From contig NZ_JAHKPO010000003.1 of NCBI RefSeq assembly GCF_018860365.1, positions 434,001-498,000 on the forward strand: a stretch of 64,000 nt of DNA, in the 5' to 3' direction. The notes under the pieces are model-generated. The model had not been told where the DNA came from. It made no database searches and saw only the letters and a program-made list of their open reading frames with translations. How positions within the stretch are numbered: the first letter of the stretch is position 1; the number at the start of each line of letters is the position of its first letter. This stretch comes from Arenibacter algicola (GTDB lineage: Bacteria > Bacteroidota > Bacteroidia > Flavobacteriales > Flavobacteriaceae). Of this stretch, positions 1-8,289 are shown in pieces. The translations under genes were made by a program, and so were the position numbers.

Positions 1-38
1 AATGACAAGTCCAGCTCTGCAATTGTAGCCTTACCCAT
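1..38 (-). CDS. N-terminal fragment of an unidentified gene leaving the left edge
   Basis: Reading leftwards, an ATG at 38-36 opens a frame that stays open to the window edge and gives MGKATIAELDLS. Only 12 residues are visible, so no family can be named. The gene would be divergent from the lipoprotein gene that starts at 113. The call rests on an open frame and a plausible promoter gap only. Confidence 0.25.
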   Translation of the reverse strand, partial: MGKATIAELDLS

Positions 39-112
39 TTTATGACATATCTAAATTGAACAAATTGCCCAAAACCTTTTTATCCTTTAACATTTTCAAA
101 AACAAAATTATT

Positions 113-589
113 ATGAAAAAAAATATTATAATTCTCTTATTTTCAATACTCGTTATGAGTTGTAATTCGGATGACAATCAGTTTGATATTGTTGATGTTG
201 AAACCACCTTGATTGCTAAGGACAATTTATACGGAGATGGCGCCGAGGGGATAATTGAACAGAATATAGTTATATCTGATCAATCTACTTGGAATGATTT
301 ATTAACTAAACTTAATTCAATAAATAATGTTTCTGATAATTTTACGGAAACAGAAATAGACTTTTCAGAATACAGGATTATAGCAGTATTTGATGGGGTT
401 AAGGAAACTGGAGGGTACAGCTTGGAATTAAAATTAATGTCAGATTCCGAAAATATCAGAGTAAATATAACAAAGCTAATTCCTGAGGAAAATGCTTCGT
501 CAGTTATTACTCAACCTTTCCATATTGTGAAAATTCGAAAGTCCGATTTACCATTAATATTTGAACTAAAACCCAGCTTAGAAGAATGA
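113..589 (+). CDS. PrcB-C-domain-like lipoprotein
   Basis: 158-residue secreted protein. The start is the ATG at 113 rather than the upstream TTG at 56, because it places a short signal peptide (MKKNIIILLF...) directly before a lipobox ending in Cys17 (VMSC). The mature part carries a block with GGYSLELK, then a P..N...T.P.HIVKI pattern, as in the C-terminal domain of PrcB, a subunit of the Treponema PrtP protease complex. Many Bacteroidota have single-domain lipoproteins of this type with no known partner. No protease gene lies nearby. Outer-membrane or periplasmic anchoring is inferred from the lipobox; the function is unknown. Confidence 0.7.
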   Translation: MKKNIIILLFSILVMSCNSDDNQFDIVDVETTLIAKDNLYGDGAEGIIEQNIVISDQSTWNDLLTKLNSINNVSDNFTETEIDFSEYRIIAVFDGVKETGGYSLELKLMSDSENIRVNITKLIPEENASSVITQPFHIVKIRKSDLPLIFELKPSLEE

Positions 590-618
590 TATTTGTAATT
601 GCTTGTACCGGCCTGCTT

Positions 619-642
619 CTGAAAATTCTTGATAATTTTCAG
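619..642 (+). terminator. Weak hairpin after the PrcB-like gene
   Basis: A 9-bp perfect stem (CTGAAAATT / AATTTTCAG) with a 6-nt loop lies 30 bp after the stop codon. The following T-run is poor (TTAGTTGT), so termination is only a possibility. Confidence 0.3.
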
Positions 643-738
643 TTAGTTGTAGACTTACTTAGTTAAGAGATATTCTAAATATATTGATAATCAATAATTT
701 AACTATTTACTTTGTTGTAAATCCTCAATAAGTAGGAA

Positions 739-1698
739 ATGAAATCGAATAAATCAATAGCTATTTCTTTAGGCATTTTATCCGCTCTATTTTTTGCGGT
801 AGCCTTTGTGTTAAATAGATCAATGTCTGTTGAAGGCGGACATTGGATATGGAGTTCTTCGCTTCGTTTCTTTTGGATGGTACCATTTTTATTGATCTTG
901 GTGCTCTCAAGAAAAGAACTAAAACCACTGATAAAGGAAATGAAACAGGAACCTTGGCAATGGATACTGTGGAGTACCATAGGTTTTGGGATTTTTTATG
1001 GATTATTGACCTTCGCTGCTTCATATGGCCCCTCCTGGCTTGTAGCAAGCACATGGCAAGTAACAATTGTGGCTGGAATGCTAATAGCGCCGATAATAAA
1101 TAAAACCAATTTTAAAAAAGCCATATCGTTTCAAGCCCTTGTGTTTTCTATTGTTATAGTATGGGGCGTATTTTTTATTCAATTAAGTCAGGCCAAGTCT
1201 ATTTCAATTAATGAACTTTTGGTAGGCAGTATTCCTGTTATAGTTGCAGCTTTTGCTTATCCATTAGGAAATCGAAAAATGATGCAAGTTTCGAATGGCA
1301 AACTCAATGCACTACAAAGAACATTAGGAATGACAATAGCTAGTTTGCCATTTTGGATTTTATTATCAATCTATGGTGTTTCCATTAATGAATTACCGAA
1401 TGAATCTCAAATATATCAAACCTTAGTAGTTGCGGTATGCTCGGGTGTGATAGCAACCATTTTGTTTTTCACGGCCACAGACAAGGTTCAAAAAAATGAA
1501 AGGGCTTTAGCTTCAGTAGAGGCCACTCAAGCTGCCGAAGTAATTTTCGCTCTGATCGGCGAAATACTGATTTTGAAAATTCATTTGCCGGACATTTATT
1601 CCATTGTGGGAATATTTTTGGTAATAATGGGCATGCTGTTGCACAGTTTGAAGAAGGAAAAGGTAGTGGTCAATAAAGTACAAACACAGACCCATTGA
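739..1698 (+). CDS. EmrE-type multidrug resistance efflux transporter (DMT superfamily)
   Basis: 319-residue integral membrane protein with about ten hydrophobic segments. It resembles the 'multidrug resistance efflux transporter' Pfam family (EmrE, about 300 residues), a two-repeat member of the drug/metabolite transporter superfamily. Typical features are an N-terminal LGILSALFFAVAFVLNRSM helix, the WQVTIVAGML segment, and a C-terminal repeat with VEATQAAEVIFALIGEI. Such proteins are predicted inner-membrane exporters of small lipophilic or cationic compounds; the substrate is unknown. The gene is monocistronic, with no regulator beside it. The ATG at 739 starts the first helix directly, so no shorter start is needed. 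Confidence 0.8.
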   Translation: MKSNKSIAISLGILSALFFAVAFVLNRSMSVEGGHWIWSSSLRFFWMVPFLLILVLSRKELKPLIKEMKQEPWQWILWSTIGFGIFYGLLTFAASYGPSWLVASTWQVTIVAGMLIAPIINKTNFKKAISFQALVFSIVIVWGVFFIQLSQAKSISINELLVGSIPVIVAAFAYPLGNRKMMQVSNGKLNALQRTLGMTIASLPFWILLSIYGVSINELPNESQIYQTLVVAVCSGVIATILFFTATDKVQKNERALASVEATQAAEVIFALIGEILILKIHLPDIYSIVGIFLVIMGMLLHSLKKEKVVVNKVQTQTH

Positions 1699-1715
1699 TT
1701 AGTAGGCTAATGGGT
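1690..1715 (+). terminator. Possible intrinsic terminator of the EmrE-type gene
   Basis: Inverted repeat ACCCATT / AATGGGT with a 12-nt loop, overlapping the stop codon of the transporter and followed by TATGTTCCGTTTTTA. The stem is short and the T-run is delayed. Confidence 0.35.
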
Positions 1716-1836
1716 TATGTTCCGTTTTTATTTATACACGACTTGACAGAAGTGCAGCCAGTGACAGATAAAATTATTATAAGATTCCTAATAGGATATT
1801 TAGAAAGTCAACAAAAGAAAAAAACCCTCAGAAAGG

Positions 1837-2391
1837 ATGCAAGACTTTATTGACCAAGCCAGGAAAAATGGTGTGGCACTTCTTGACAAAGGAAAATGTC
1901 AATTTTGCGGTGCTGACTACCAAAATGGGGTTTTTGATTGTATGGACCATTATAACAAGGGACTTGAATTGCTAGACCTTAATAATTCGGAATATCATAT
2001 GACAAGATTTTTAAGTGTTGACGCACACGCCTTACAACATCCTGAAATTCACGGACGGTGGAGCAACCATTTTCATTTGACTAGACTCAATTTAATACTT
2101 GATAAGAAGGTACAATGGGATTACCAAAAATCACCACTACTTAGTAACTACTTGAATAAGTATAAACTAAGTAGGCCACATGAAATTCTTGAACTTCCAA
2201 AGCCTTTGGAAAGAGGAAAAATAACAGCAAAAGACTTGAACAAGGCCACTTCGGAGGATGATTGCGTAGAACTAATAAAAAATTGGGCAAACGAAGTTTA
2301 TTTTGCTTGGAGTTTCAATCATTCATTGGTTGCACAAATTGCAAACCGGTTTTTACAATTAAAAGGTAATAGTAAAAGGACGAAAAATTAA
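1837..2391 (+). CDS. DUF5946-like protein with a two-cysteine motif
   Basis: 184-residue soluble protein without signal peptide. Near the N-terminus CQFCGA (residues 21-26) forms a CxxC pair that could bind metal, and a third Cys follows in VFDCMDH. A later segment reads SVDAHALQHPEIHGRWSNHFHLTRL, whose D.hALQHP core is characteristic of the DUF5946 family as I recall it. That family has no assigned biochemical function. The gene stands alone between an exporter and an acetyltransferase, in a stretch of unlinked accessory genes. Identification comes from motif recall rather than a search. Confidence 0.6.
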   Translation: MQDFIDQARKNGVALLDKGKCQFCGADYQNGVFDCMDHYNKGLELLDLNNSEYHMTRFLSVDAHALQHPEIHGRWSNHFHLTRLNLILDKKVQWDYQKSPLLSNYLNKYKLSRPHEILELPKPLERGKITAKDLNKATSEDDCVELIKNWANEVYFAWSFNHSLVAQIANRFLQLKGNSKRTKN

Positions 2392-2628
2392 TAATACATA
2401 TCCTAAAATGGTGGGAGCAACTATTGCAAACGTTTGATTTTCAAACAATCAATGGCATATATGTTTTTGTTAGGTGCTGTAGGCCCCCTTTTGGCGGCGA
2501 AAACATCGGATTGCGTAAAAATCGATCCTTTTTCATTGTAGATAAATTAAGAATTTTATAATTTAAAGTATTGTTTACCAATATTGTAGCATTCCCTAAA
2601 AACGTGGAAGTAGAATGTATTTACACAT

Positions 2629-3147
2629 ATGACACCGCACATAATGAGACTTCCGCCTTACGACAACTTTCCAACTATTTATGACGAAAAATTAACATTA
2701 CGACAAATTCAGTATTCTGACTTAAAAGACATTATTGAAATTTCATTTTATGATTCTGTTCAGGCTAAAACTATGATACAAGTAACAGAAATGCAAAACA
2801 AAATACATCAAGATTACCTTTACGGCAGTTCCATACATTGGGGCATTGCAGATAAATTAACCGGCAAAATAATTGGGACTTGCGGTTATTACCGTGGACT
2901 TTGCAATGGGGAAGGGGAACTGGGTTGCATTTTGTTGCCTCAATATCGTGGTCAAGGTTTTATGACGTCTGCGCTGTCATTAGCAATTGAATTTGGAATA
3001 AATAATATGGGACTAAAACGTATTTGGGCAAGTACTACCAAACAAAATAATAATGCAATAAAACTTCTTGAGAGACTTGGCTTTGTTAAGATGGTGGATT
3101 TAGATTTTAATGAAGTAGAATATGAATTAAGGCAGAGTATATATTGA
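2629..3147 (+). CDS. GNAT-family N-acetyltransferase (RimJ/RimL-like)
   Basis: 172-residue acetyltransferase of the GNAT fold. Residues about 15-75 contain LTLRQIQYSDLKDI; motif A appears as GELGCILLPQYRGQGFMTSAL (acetyl-CoA pyrophosphate loop, Q/R-G-Q-G). The C-terminal part has LKRIWASTTKQNNNAIKLLERLGFVKM, the usual N-A-I-x-L-L-E-x-L-G-F motif B. Members acetylate ribosomal proteins, other protein N-termini or small amines; the acceptor here is not predictable. A second in-frame ATG at 2644 (MRLPPYDNF) is an equally good start. It is the last gene before the tRNA-end scar at 3456. Confidence 0.85.
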   Translation: MTPHIMRLPPYDNFPTIYDEKLTLRQIQYSDLKDIIEISFYDSVQAKTMIQVTEMQNKIHQDYLYGSSIHWGIADKLTGKIIGTCGYYRGLCNGEGELGCILLPQYRGQGFMTSALSLAIEFGINNMGLKRIWASTTKQNNNAIKLLERLGFVKMVDLDFNEVEYELRQSIY

Positions 3148-3379
3148 TGTAGAATAGGAAATAATTCACGGCTGCTAATGTAAGATTCCATTGATCAGAA
3201 GTGCTCAATTGCCCAATTTTTTCAATTAATCTTGGTGGGTTTGTTTTTGGTAATTGTTGTCCCGTTCCACTTTGAAAATGCTATATTTTATCATGAACAT
3301 TGGGAAATTAATATTATTTGTACCTTTAGTACACTAAAGAACAGTAAATAATATCTTTAGAGTTCTGGCTTGGTTTTGA

Positions 3380-3400
3380 GTGTGCAAACAGGTGTGCAAA
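3380..3400. repeat. Tandem GTGTGCAAA direct repeat, possible recombinase arm sites
   Basis: GTGTGCAAA occurs at 3380-3388 and again at 3392-3400, a 12-bp period, about 55 bp before a tRNA 3'-end fragment. Short direct repeats beside a tRNA end are common at attachment sites of tyrosine-recombinase elements. No integrase gene is present, so this is inference. Confidence 0.35.
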
Positions 3401-3455
3401 TCGAAAGAAAAACACATAAATAAATGTAATACAGTGTTTTGGTTGTTGGTAGTTA

Positions 3456-3473
3456 GGTCTGCCACCCCGACCA
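3456..3473 (+). pseudogene. tRNA 3'-end fragment (CCA end), tRNA-Pro-like
   Basis: The 18 bases read GGTCTG-CCACCCCG-A-CCA: a T-stem 3' half, a full acceptor 3' strand, a discriminator A and CCA. They are followed after three bases by an intrinsic terminator, the usual layout of a tRNA gene end. The 75 bases upstream show no D-arm, anticodon arm or matching CGGGGTG 5' strand, so the rest of the tRNA is missing. The acceptor sequence fits bacterial tRNA-Pro best. This looks like an attachment-site scar. Confidence 0.45.
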
Positions 3474-3475
3474 AG

Positions 3476-3507
3476 AAAATCCGATCACGAAAGTGATCGG
3501 ATTTTTT
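3476..3507 (+). terminator. Strong Rho-independent terminator after the tRNA fragment
   Basis: A 13-bp stem (AAAATCCGATCAC / GTGATCGGATTTT) with a GAAA tetraloop runs into T6. It is one of the strongest terminators in the window and has no intact gene to serve, supporting the idea of a displaced tRNA gene. Confidence 0.85.
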
Positions 3508-3639
3508 GTTTTCCGACGCGTAGTGCCACTGGGCACTTAAGCGTAGGAAAACAAAAAAGACGTACAGGCGCGAGCCTGTGTCGGATTATTTTGAGCACCG
3601 AACCCTAAAAAGGATCACCGAGCACAGCGAGGTAATCCT
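3508..3639. repeat. Dispersed three-hairpin repeat, copy 1 (full length)
   Basis: Three consecutive inverted repeats: (1) GTTTTCC..ACGC..AGTGCC / GGCACT..GCGT..GGAAAAC at 3508-3552, followed by an A-run; (2) ACAGGC-GCGA-GCCTGT at 3564-3579; (3) GGATTA...TAATCC at 3583-3638, enclosing GAGCACAGCGAGG. Related copies lie at 3676-3724 and 15648-15770. The pattern resembles REP/MITE-like elements or a structured RNA. No open frame spans it. Confidence 0.7.
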
Positions 3640-3675
3640 AGCTCGAACCAGCTAGTATTTATAGTTGGCATCTCT

Positions 3676-3724
3676 AGGCACTTAAGCGTAGGAAAACAAA
3701 AAATACGTACAGCCGCTAGGCTGC
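3676..3724. repeat. Dispersed hairpin repeat, copy 2 (partial)
   Basis: Contains the 3' half of hairpin 1 (GGCACTTAAGCGTAGGAAAAC and the A-run) and a complete hairpin 2 (CAGCC-GCTA-GGCTG), then the similarity stops. It lies 37 bp after copy 1 in the same orientation. Nothing else is recognisable between it and the GH97 gene end at 3885. Confidence 0.65.
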
Positions 3725-3884
3725 ATTCCTTTGTGTTATTCCTATCTGTCGTGATTATCCATTGGTTTATTATGTTATAACCTTTTTGATAGATTTTATA
3801 TCCAATATCTTCTTATTGTTCGTTGTGTATGTAATGATTTCTACTTTTAAAGTGAAGAATTAAAAAGTAGAAATCATTAATATT

Positions 3885-5834
3885 CTATTTTTTACTTAGT
3901 ATGGCAGCCCAGCCTCCACCTGGAGCCATTTGTACATTAACTTTTGAAGAGCGGGTAACTTCAATAGTTTCTTGTGAAAAATCGCTGGCATGTTTGTCTG
4001 CATTAATTCCGTCTTTCCATATTTTCATAGTATAAGTTCCGTCATCTAAAAAATCAAGATTTAAGGTAAGGGTTCTTGCATTCCAATCGGTCATTGCCCC
4101 CATAAACCAACTCTCTCCAGACCTTCGCGCAACAGCGATATAATCGCTTACTTTTGCCTCTAAAACTTTTGTGTCATCCCAAACTGATGGAACAGCAGAA
4201 AGGAATTCCATGCATTCTGGCTCACCATAGTAATTTGACGGATTGTCGGCCAACATCTGCAAAGGACTTTCAAAAATAGTGTACATTGCTAATTGATGAC
4301 AACGTGTTCCGAGACTCATTGGCTCTGTAAACACCATACGGAAGTTGTTTTTATTTTTATTAATCATTGCCCCCGGAGTAAAATCCATGCTTCCCGCAAC
4401 CATACGTATAAATGGCAAGGTTACGTTATGCTCAGGATCCGGTATCTTCGACCACTTTGAATTTTCCAGCCCCTTTACACCTTCGTAGGAAATAACATTC
4501 GGATAAGCACGGTCTAAACCACTAGGTTTGTATGCCCCGTGGTAGTCAACCAGTAATTTATGTCCGGCACATTCCGCTGCAATTTTTTCATAAAAATTCA
4601 CCATCCATTGGTCGTCACGCTGCATAAAGTCTATTTTTATACCCTTCGCACCCCAGGCCTGAAACTGGTCAAGCGCTTCATCCATCTTGTCATAAAAAGC
4701 CTTCCAGGCTACCCAAAGAATGACACCCACATTTTTCTCTTTTCCATAGTCGATAATTTCTTTTATATCAATATTCTTTTCAAGTTTCATAATATCGGAA
4801 AGAACATACCAGCCTTCATCAAGAATGACATACTCCAAACCATATTTTGATGCAAAATCGATGTAATATTTATAGGTTTGTGTATTTACTCCTGCTTCAA
4901 AATCAACCCCATAAATATTATTGGCATTCCACCAGTCCCAAGCCACTTTACCCGGCTTAATCCAATCTGTATTATCAATTTTGGTTTCAGGTGCCAATTT
5001 GTAAATTAATTCGCTTAGGACCAGATCGGCGTCATTCTCCGAAATTAGTATTGCCCTCCAAGGAAATTCTCGAGGACCATTGCATTCTGCAATATAATCT
5101 GCATATTTTGTGGGTTTAAGATCGCGGTCGCCAATTTCTTCTTCTTCCAAAACAACACCAGCGTATTTTCCAACAAGTGCATTCTGGTCTTTGTCACTAC
5201 CGCGTAAAAACATTCCTGGATAATCCATCAAATTCGATTCGGAAATATAGGTTTTCACACCATTTCCGCAGTCGATCAGTAAGCCTGTTGAAGCAAATCG
5301 ATCCGTTCCAATTTTTGACAAAGTTTCACGTAAATATTCGCGCTCCTGATGCGTATACATACTTTCTTCTTCGGGGAACCAAAGGTTATGGTCTGCCGGA
5401 AAGACAAATGAGGATATCTCGTTTTTTACCTTATATTCTCCCTTTTTGGCAGAAATCCAACGGTAGGCAATACCTTCGTCATATACCCTGAATTGTAAGG
5501 AGTATCCTTTAAATAGAAATGTTAATTGGGTATACTCATCCTTGATTTTAGCGTATTTACGCTGAACAACTGGCGATAGTTCTTTCGAGGAAGATATCAA
5601 TGTGGTTTTTCTTACTCTGGCATTTTTGCCAAATATGGTTCCATCGGTTAATTCCATCGCTATAATTGACGGGACTATAATTTCTGTCCCATTTAGGAAA
5701 ACGGAATATGTAATTGCTTTCTCAACAGAAACTTTTACTTTTATTCTTCCTGAAGGGGATTCAACAGTGTATTCCTGAGCCGAAAGGGTAAGAAACGCAC
5801 ATATCATCAATACTGTGAAATAAAATTTTTTCAT
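3885..5834 (-). CDS. GH97-family glycoside hydrolase (retaining type predicted)
   Basis: 649 residues, the normal GH97 length. A signal peptide ends near residue 19 (LTLSAQ), so the enzyme is exported, probably to the periplasm. Residues about 21-280 are the N-terminal beta-sandwich. The (beta/alpha)8 barrel follows, with KVAWDWWNANN (297-306), YVILDEGW (335-342) and GIKIDFMQRDDQW (398-410), and a C-terminal beta domain ends the protein. GH97 contains inverting alpha-glucosidases (SusB) and retaining alpha-galactosidases. Retaining members use an Asp nucleophile in the K-x-D-F segment, so Asp402 suggests the retaining group; this is a motif reading, not an alignment. It is the last gene of the SusC/SusD locus, 15 bp after the preceding gene. 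Confidence 0.9.
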   Translation of the reverse strand: MKKFYFTVLMICAFLTLSAQEYTVESPSGRIKVKVSVEKAITYSVFLNGTEIIVPSIIAMELTDGTIFGKNARVRKTTLISSSKELSPVVQRKYAKIKDEYTQLTFLFKGYSLQFRVYDEGIAYRWISAKKGEYKVKNEISSFVFPADHNLWFPEEESMYTHQEREYLRETLSKIGTDRFASTGLLIDCGNGVKTYISESNLMDYPGMFLRGSDKDQNALVGKYAGVVLEEEEIGDRDLKPTKYADYIAECNGPREFPWRAILISENDADLVLSELIYKLAPETKIDNTDWIKPGKVAWDWWNANNIYGVDFEAGVNTQTYKYYIDFASKYGLEYVILDEGWYVLSDIMKLEKNIDIKEIIDYGKEKNVGVILWVAWKAFYDKMDEALDQFQAWGAKGIKIDFMQRDDQWMVNFYEKIAAECAGHKLLVDYHGAYKPSGLDRAYPNVISYEGVKGLENSKWSKIPDPEHNVTLPFIRMVAGSMDFTPGAMINKNKNNFRMVFTEPMSLGTRCHQLAMYTIFESPLQMLADNPSNYYGEPECMEFLSAVPSVWDDTKVLEAKVSDYIAVARRSGESWFMGAMTDWNARTLTLNLDFLDDGTYTMKIWKDGINADKHASDFSQETIEVTRSSKVNVQMAPGGGWAAILSKK

Positions 5835-5849
5835 ATTAGTTAAGTAGTT

Positions 5850-7895
5850 TTAATTAAGTGTGAAGGCAATTTTATTATTTCCATCCCACATTTTTTTGTC
5901 AATAACCTTATCATTTGAAATTAAGGTTACTTCTAATTTATTTGCCTTGCGCCGAACCATTAGGTCAAAACTGGTTTGAAATGCTTTAATATTGCTGAGG
6001 GTCATATAATTCCATTCCTCTGGTAAAACAGGCTTACAGGTGAACGACTTTAAGCCGGTTGGTTCTATTCCAAACAAACCTTCAGTAATAACTCTGCAAT
6101 ACAAACCACTTTCTGCTGATAAATGGCGCTGGTCTCCTTCGGGAAATGCCTCTACCGCAAAAGGGACATGTTCACCTAGTAAGCGTTTTTGGGAATAGTA
6201 TTTAAAATACTTCATGGCCAAATCGGTTTCTCCGGCATACAGAATACCTTTAAAAGCATATAGGGTTGATCGATCCCAAAAGGTTTTGTTCCCTGCTTCA
6301 GTGTAAATACCATTTTTATTCCATAATTCGGGAGAAAATAGTGCTTTTAATGTTTCTTCTTTCCTGTCGAAAATGCCCATTGTTAACGGCAGACATATCC
6401 ATGACCTGAGTTTTTCATTTAGCTCAAAATATTTATATGTATAATAGCCCATTACATTACCTCCAAAATATTGGTCACAATTTTCTTGAAGTATTTTAGC
6501 TGTTTTTTCGTAGTCTTGTGAAAGTTCAGTTTCCATACCTAAGGCTTTAAGTAGTTTGGAAGCACTTTTAAAACCACCGTATGCCAACATATTGGTTGAT
6601 AAATTTGCTTTTCCGGAAGGGAAACGGCCTTCCAATTCATCGCTATCCGAAGCTATAATGCCATTGGACATCATTTTCCTTTTACAATATTCCAGGCACC
6701 ATTTAATTAATGGCAGAAGTTCTTTTGCCGTTTCTGTATCTCCGTAAGCCAGAGCGAAACGGGAAGCTCCATATGCTATCATAGCTGCATCACCACGATC
6801 TCCAGCGCCATCCCATATATCATTTCCCTCAGCTATAATAGATGAGGGAATGGGTTTATATTCATCGTTGATAAAACGGGCAAAGTGACGAAAACTGTTG
6901 ATAGCTGATTCGTTACCGTTTTCGTTTCCGACGAAAGGAAAGAAAGGATTAACATACTCTGGCTGGTCGTTTGCCCAAATTGCAGCGTAATAACGTCCAC
7001 CGCCTGGACCGTGCATAAGTCCACCTTTGGTATTATAGATACTTTCTGTTGCCCTTATCTTGGCAAAACGAAACATTTCATTGATAACCTTATCTGGAGT
7101 TTCTAGAATCAGGGAATTGGAAAGCGATGTCACAAAAGCTTCTCTTTTTTCTCTTTCTACATATCCGTCAACCATAAAATGCTGTCCTTGCTTCCTTGCC
7201 GAATAAAAAACAGGAACAGAAATTGTTTCTCCGGAATTTATGGTTTTTTCAATTCCTGTACATTTTGCCTCTATGTTATAACTGCCATAAACACCTTTGT
7301 CCTCAGGAGTAATAAACGAATAGTGTAACGGTTTAATTTCTGTCTTAACGGGAAGTTTTGATTTGTTGATAACTGTAATTAGCTCCACAAATACCGCTTC
7401 GGATGTGGATGGGAATATCTCACGTTTGATTTCAAGGCCATCACTACTATTTGATAAAACCGATAGCAAACCGTTGTACCTGAATTTTACTGGGCGCTCA
7501 TTTTGAGATGTTACCCCATTTAACAAAATTTCCGGTGTAATGTCCTTCGGAAAATCGTGTATAAGGCTTGCATGTGTGTCGTTTGGGATGGTGCGTAGCA
7601 TAGGCCAAACCACTTTTCTAGAAAGTACAATTTGCCTATTTTCATCCACACCATACGAAATAATTCCAGAAACTCCGAGACCGCTCATCTCAATATGATC
7701 GGTGTGCTTCTTAGGTGTAACATTCCATGTTATTTCCCCAGCATCCGTTATTTCCCAAATATCATTTAGGTCATCTATAGGAGCAAGATTTTCGTAAACT
7801 ATATTTTCTTTTCTATTTTCTGTCTTACAAGCGTGAAAAGTATACATCAATACAACACATATGAAACTTAAATACTTAATTCTTACTGCCTTCAT
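5850..7895 (-). CDS. Predicted (alpha/alpha)6-type glycoside hydrolase lipoprotein, family not assigned
   Basis: 681 residues with a signal peptide and a probable lipobox ending at Cys23 (FHAC). The N-terminal 280 residues are beta-rich (sandwich-like). From about residue 285 the helical repeats begin: ATESIYNTKGGLMHGPGGGRYYAAIWANDQPEY, then IIAEGNDIWDGAGDRGDAAMIAYGASRFALAYGD, typical of six-hairpin glycosidases. WANDQ, DGAGDRGD and FPEGDQRHLSAESGLYCRV hold candidate acid/base residues. The position between SusD and GH97 implies it acts on the same glycan. I cannot place it in a numbered GH family; GH15- or GH154-like folds are possibilities. A stem-loop at 8200 precedes it. Confidence 0.65.
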   Translation of the reverse strand: MKAVRIKYLSFICVVLMYTFHACKTENRKENIVYENLAPIDDLNDIWEITDAGEITWNVTPKKHTDHIEMSGLGVSGIISYGVDENRQIVLSRKVVWPMLRTIPNDTHASLIHDFPKDITPEILLNGVTSQNERPVKFRYNGLLSVLSNSSDGLEIKREIFPSTSEAVFVELITVINKSKLPVKTEIKPLHYSFITPEDKGVYGSYNIEAKCTGIEKTINSGETISVPVFYSARKQGQHFMVDGYVEREKREAFVTSLSNSLILETPDKVINEMFRFAKIRATESIYNTKGGLMHGPGGGRYYAAIWANDQPEYVNPFFPFVGNENGNESAINSFRHFARFINDEYKPIPSSIIAEGNDIWDGAGDRGDAAMIAYGASRFALAYGDTETAKELLPLIKWCLEYCKRKMMSNGIIASDSDELEGRFPSGKANLSTNMLAYGGFKSASKLLKALGMETELSQDYEKTAKILQENCDQYFGGNVMGYYTYKYFELNEKLRSWICLPLTMGIFDRKEETLKALFSPELWNKNGIYTEAGNKTFWDRSTLYAFKGILYAGETDLAMKYFKYYSQKRLLGEHVPFAVEAFPEGDQRHLSAESGLYCRVITEGLFGIEPTGLKSFTCKPVLPEEWNYMTLSNIKAFQTSFDLMVRRKANKLEVTLISNDKVIDKKMWDGNNKIAFTLN

Positions 7896-8199
7896 TTTAT
7901 ATATTATTAATTATAAAAATATCTCTGATAGTTAATATGCACGCATTTCTATGAACAACTTCTAATCTCAGAAAGCGTAAACATGTCCAGCTTAGTATAG
8001 GTCTAACTATTGGACTTCTTAAATGAAAACTTTTCAAGCAAGAAGCAAGGTAACTATAGCGGCTACTTTATCGGAGTCTAATTTTTTGCCTTAGTAAAAT
8101 AGTTCGTTTTAAGTATGATATATTAGAATAATTAATAGCAATTCGATAACAACTTAATAGCTATTTTGAAACAAACCTTAATTTAAGATTTCAATAGTA

Positions 8200-8233
8200 A
8201 CTTCCCTAGTTCCGGAGACAGAACTGGGGAAGT
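8200..8233. promoter_or_regulatory. Stem-loop between the SusD gene and downstream hydrolases
   Basis: A 13-bp stem (ACTTCCCTAGTTC / GAACTGGGGAAGT, one mismatch) with an 8-nt loop lies 57 bp after the SusD stop codon in minus-strand reading. It lacks a following T-run, so it fits an mRNA-stabilising or partial-termination element better than a full terminator. The rest of the 394-bp gap (7896-8289) shows no gene or recognisable promoter. Confidence 0.45.
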
Positions 8234-8289
8234 ATAAGTAGTTTACCAATTCTTATTATTAAAAATAATATACTTATAAACTAGGTCAA

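Noticed and set aside
2471-2477. GTTAGGT as a possible integron attC core (GTTRRRY) among the unlinked genes at the left end
   Set aside because: No matching RYYYAAC inverse core or attC-like imperfect hairpin could be paired with it, and no integrase is present.
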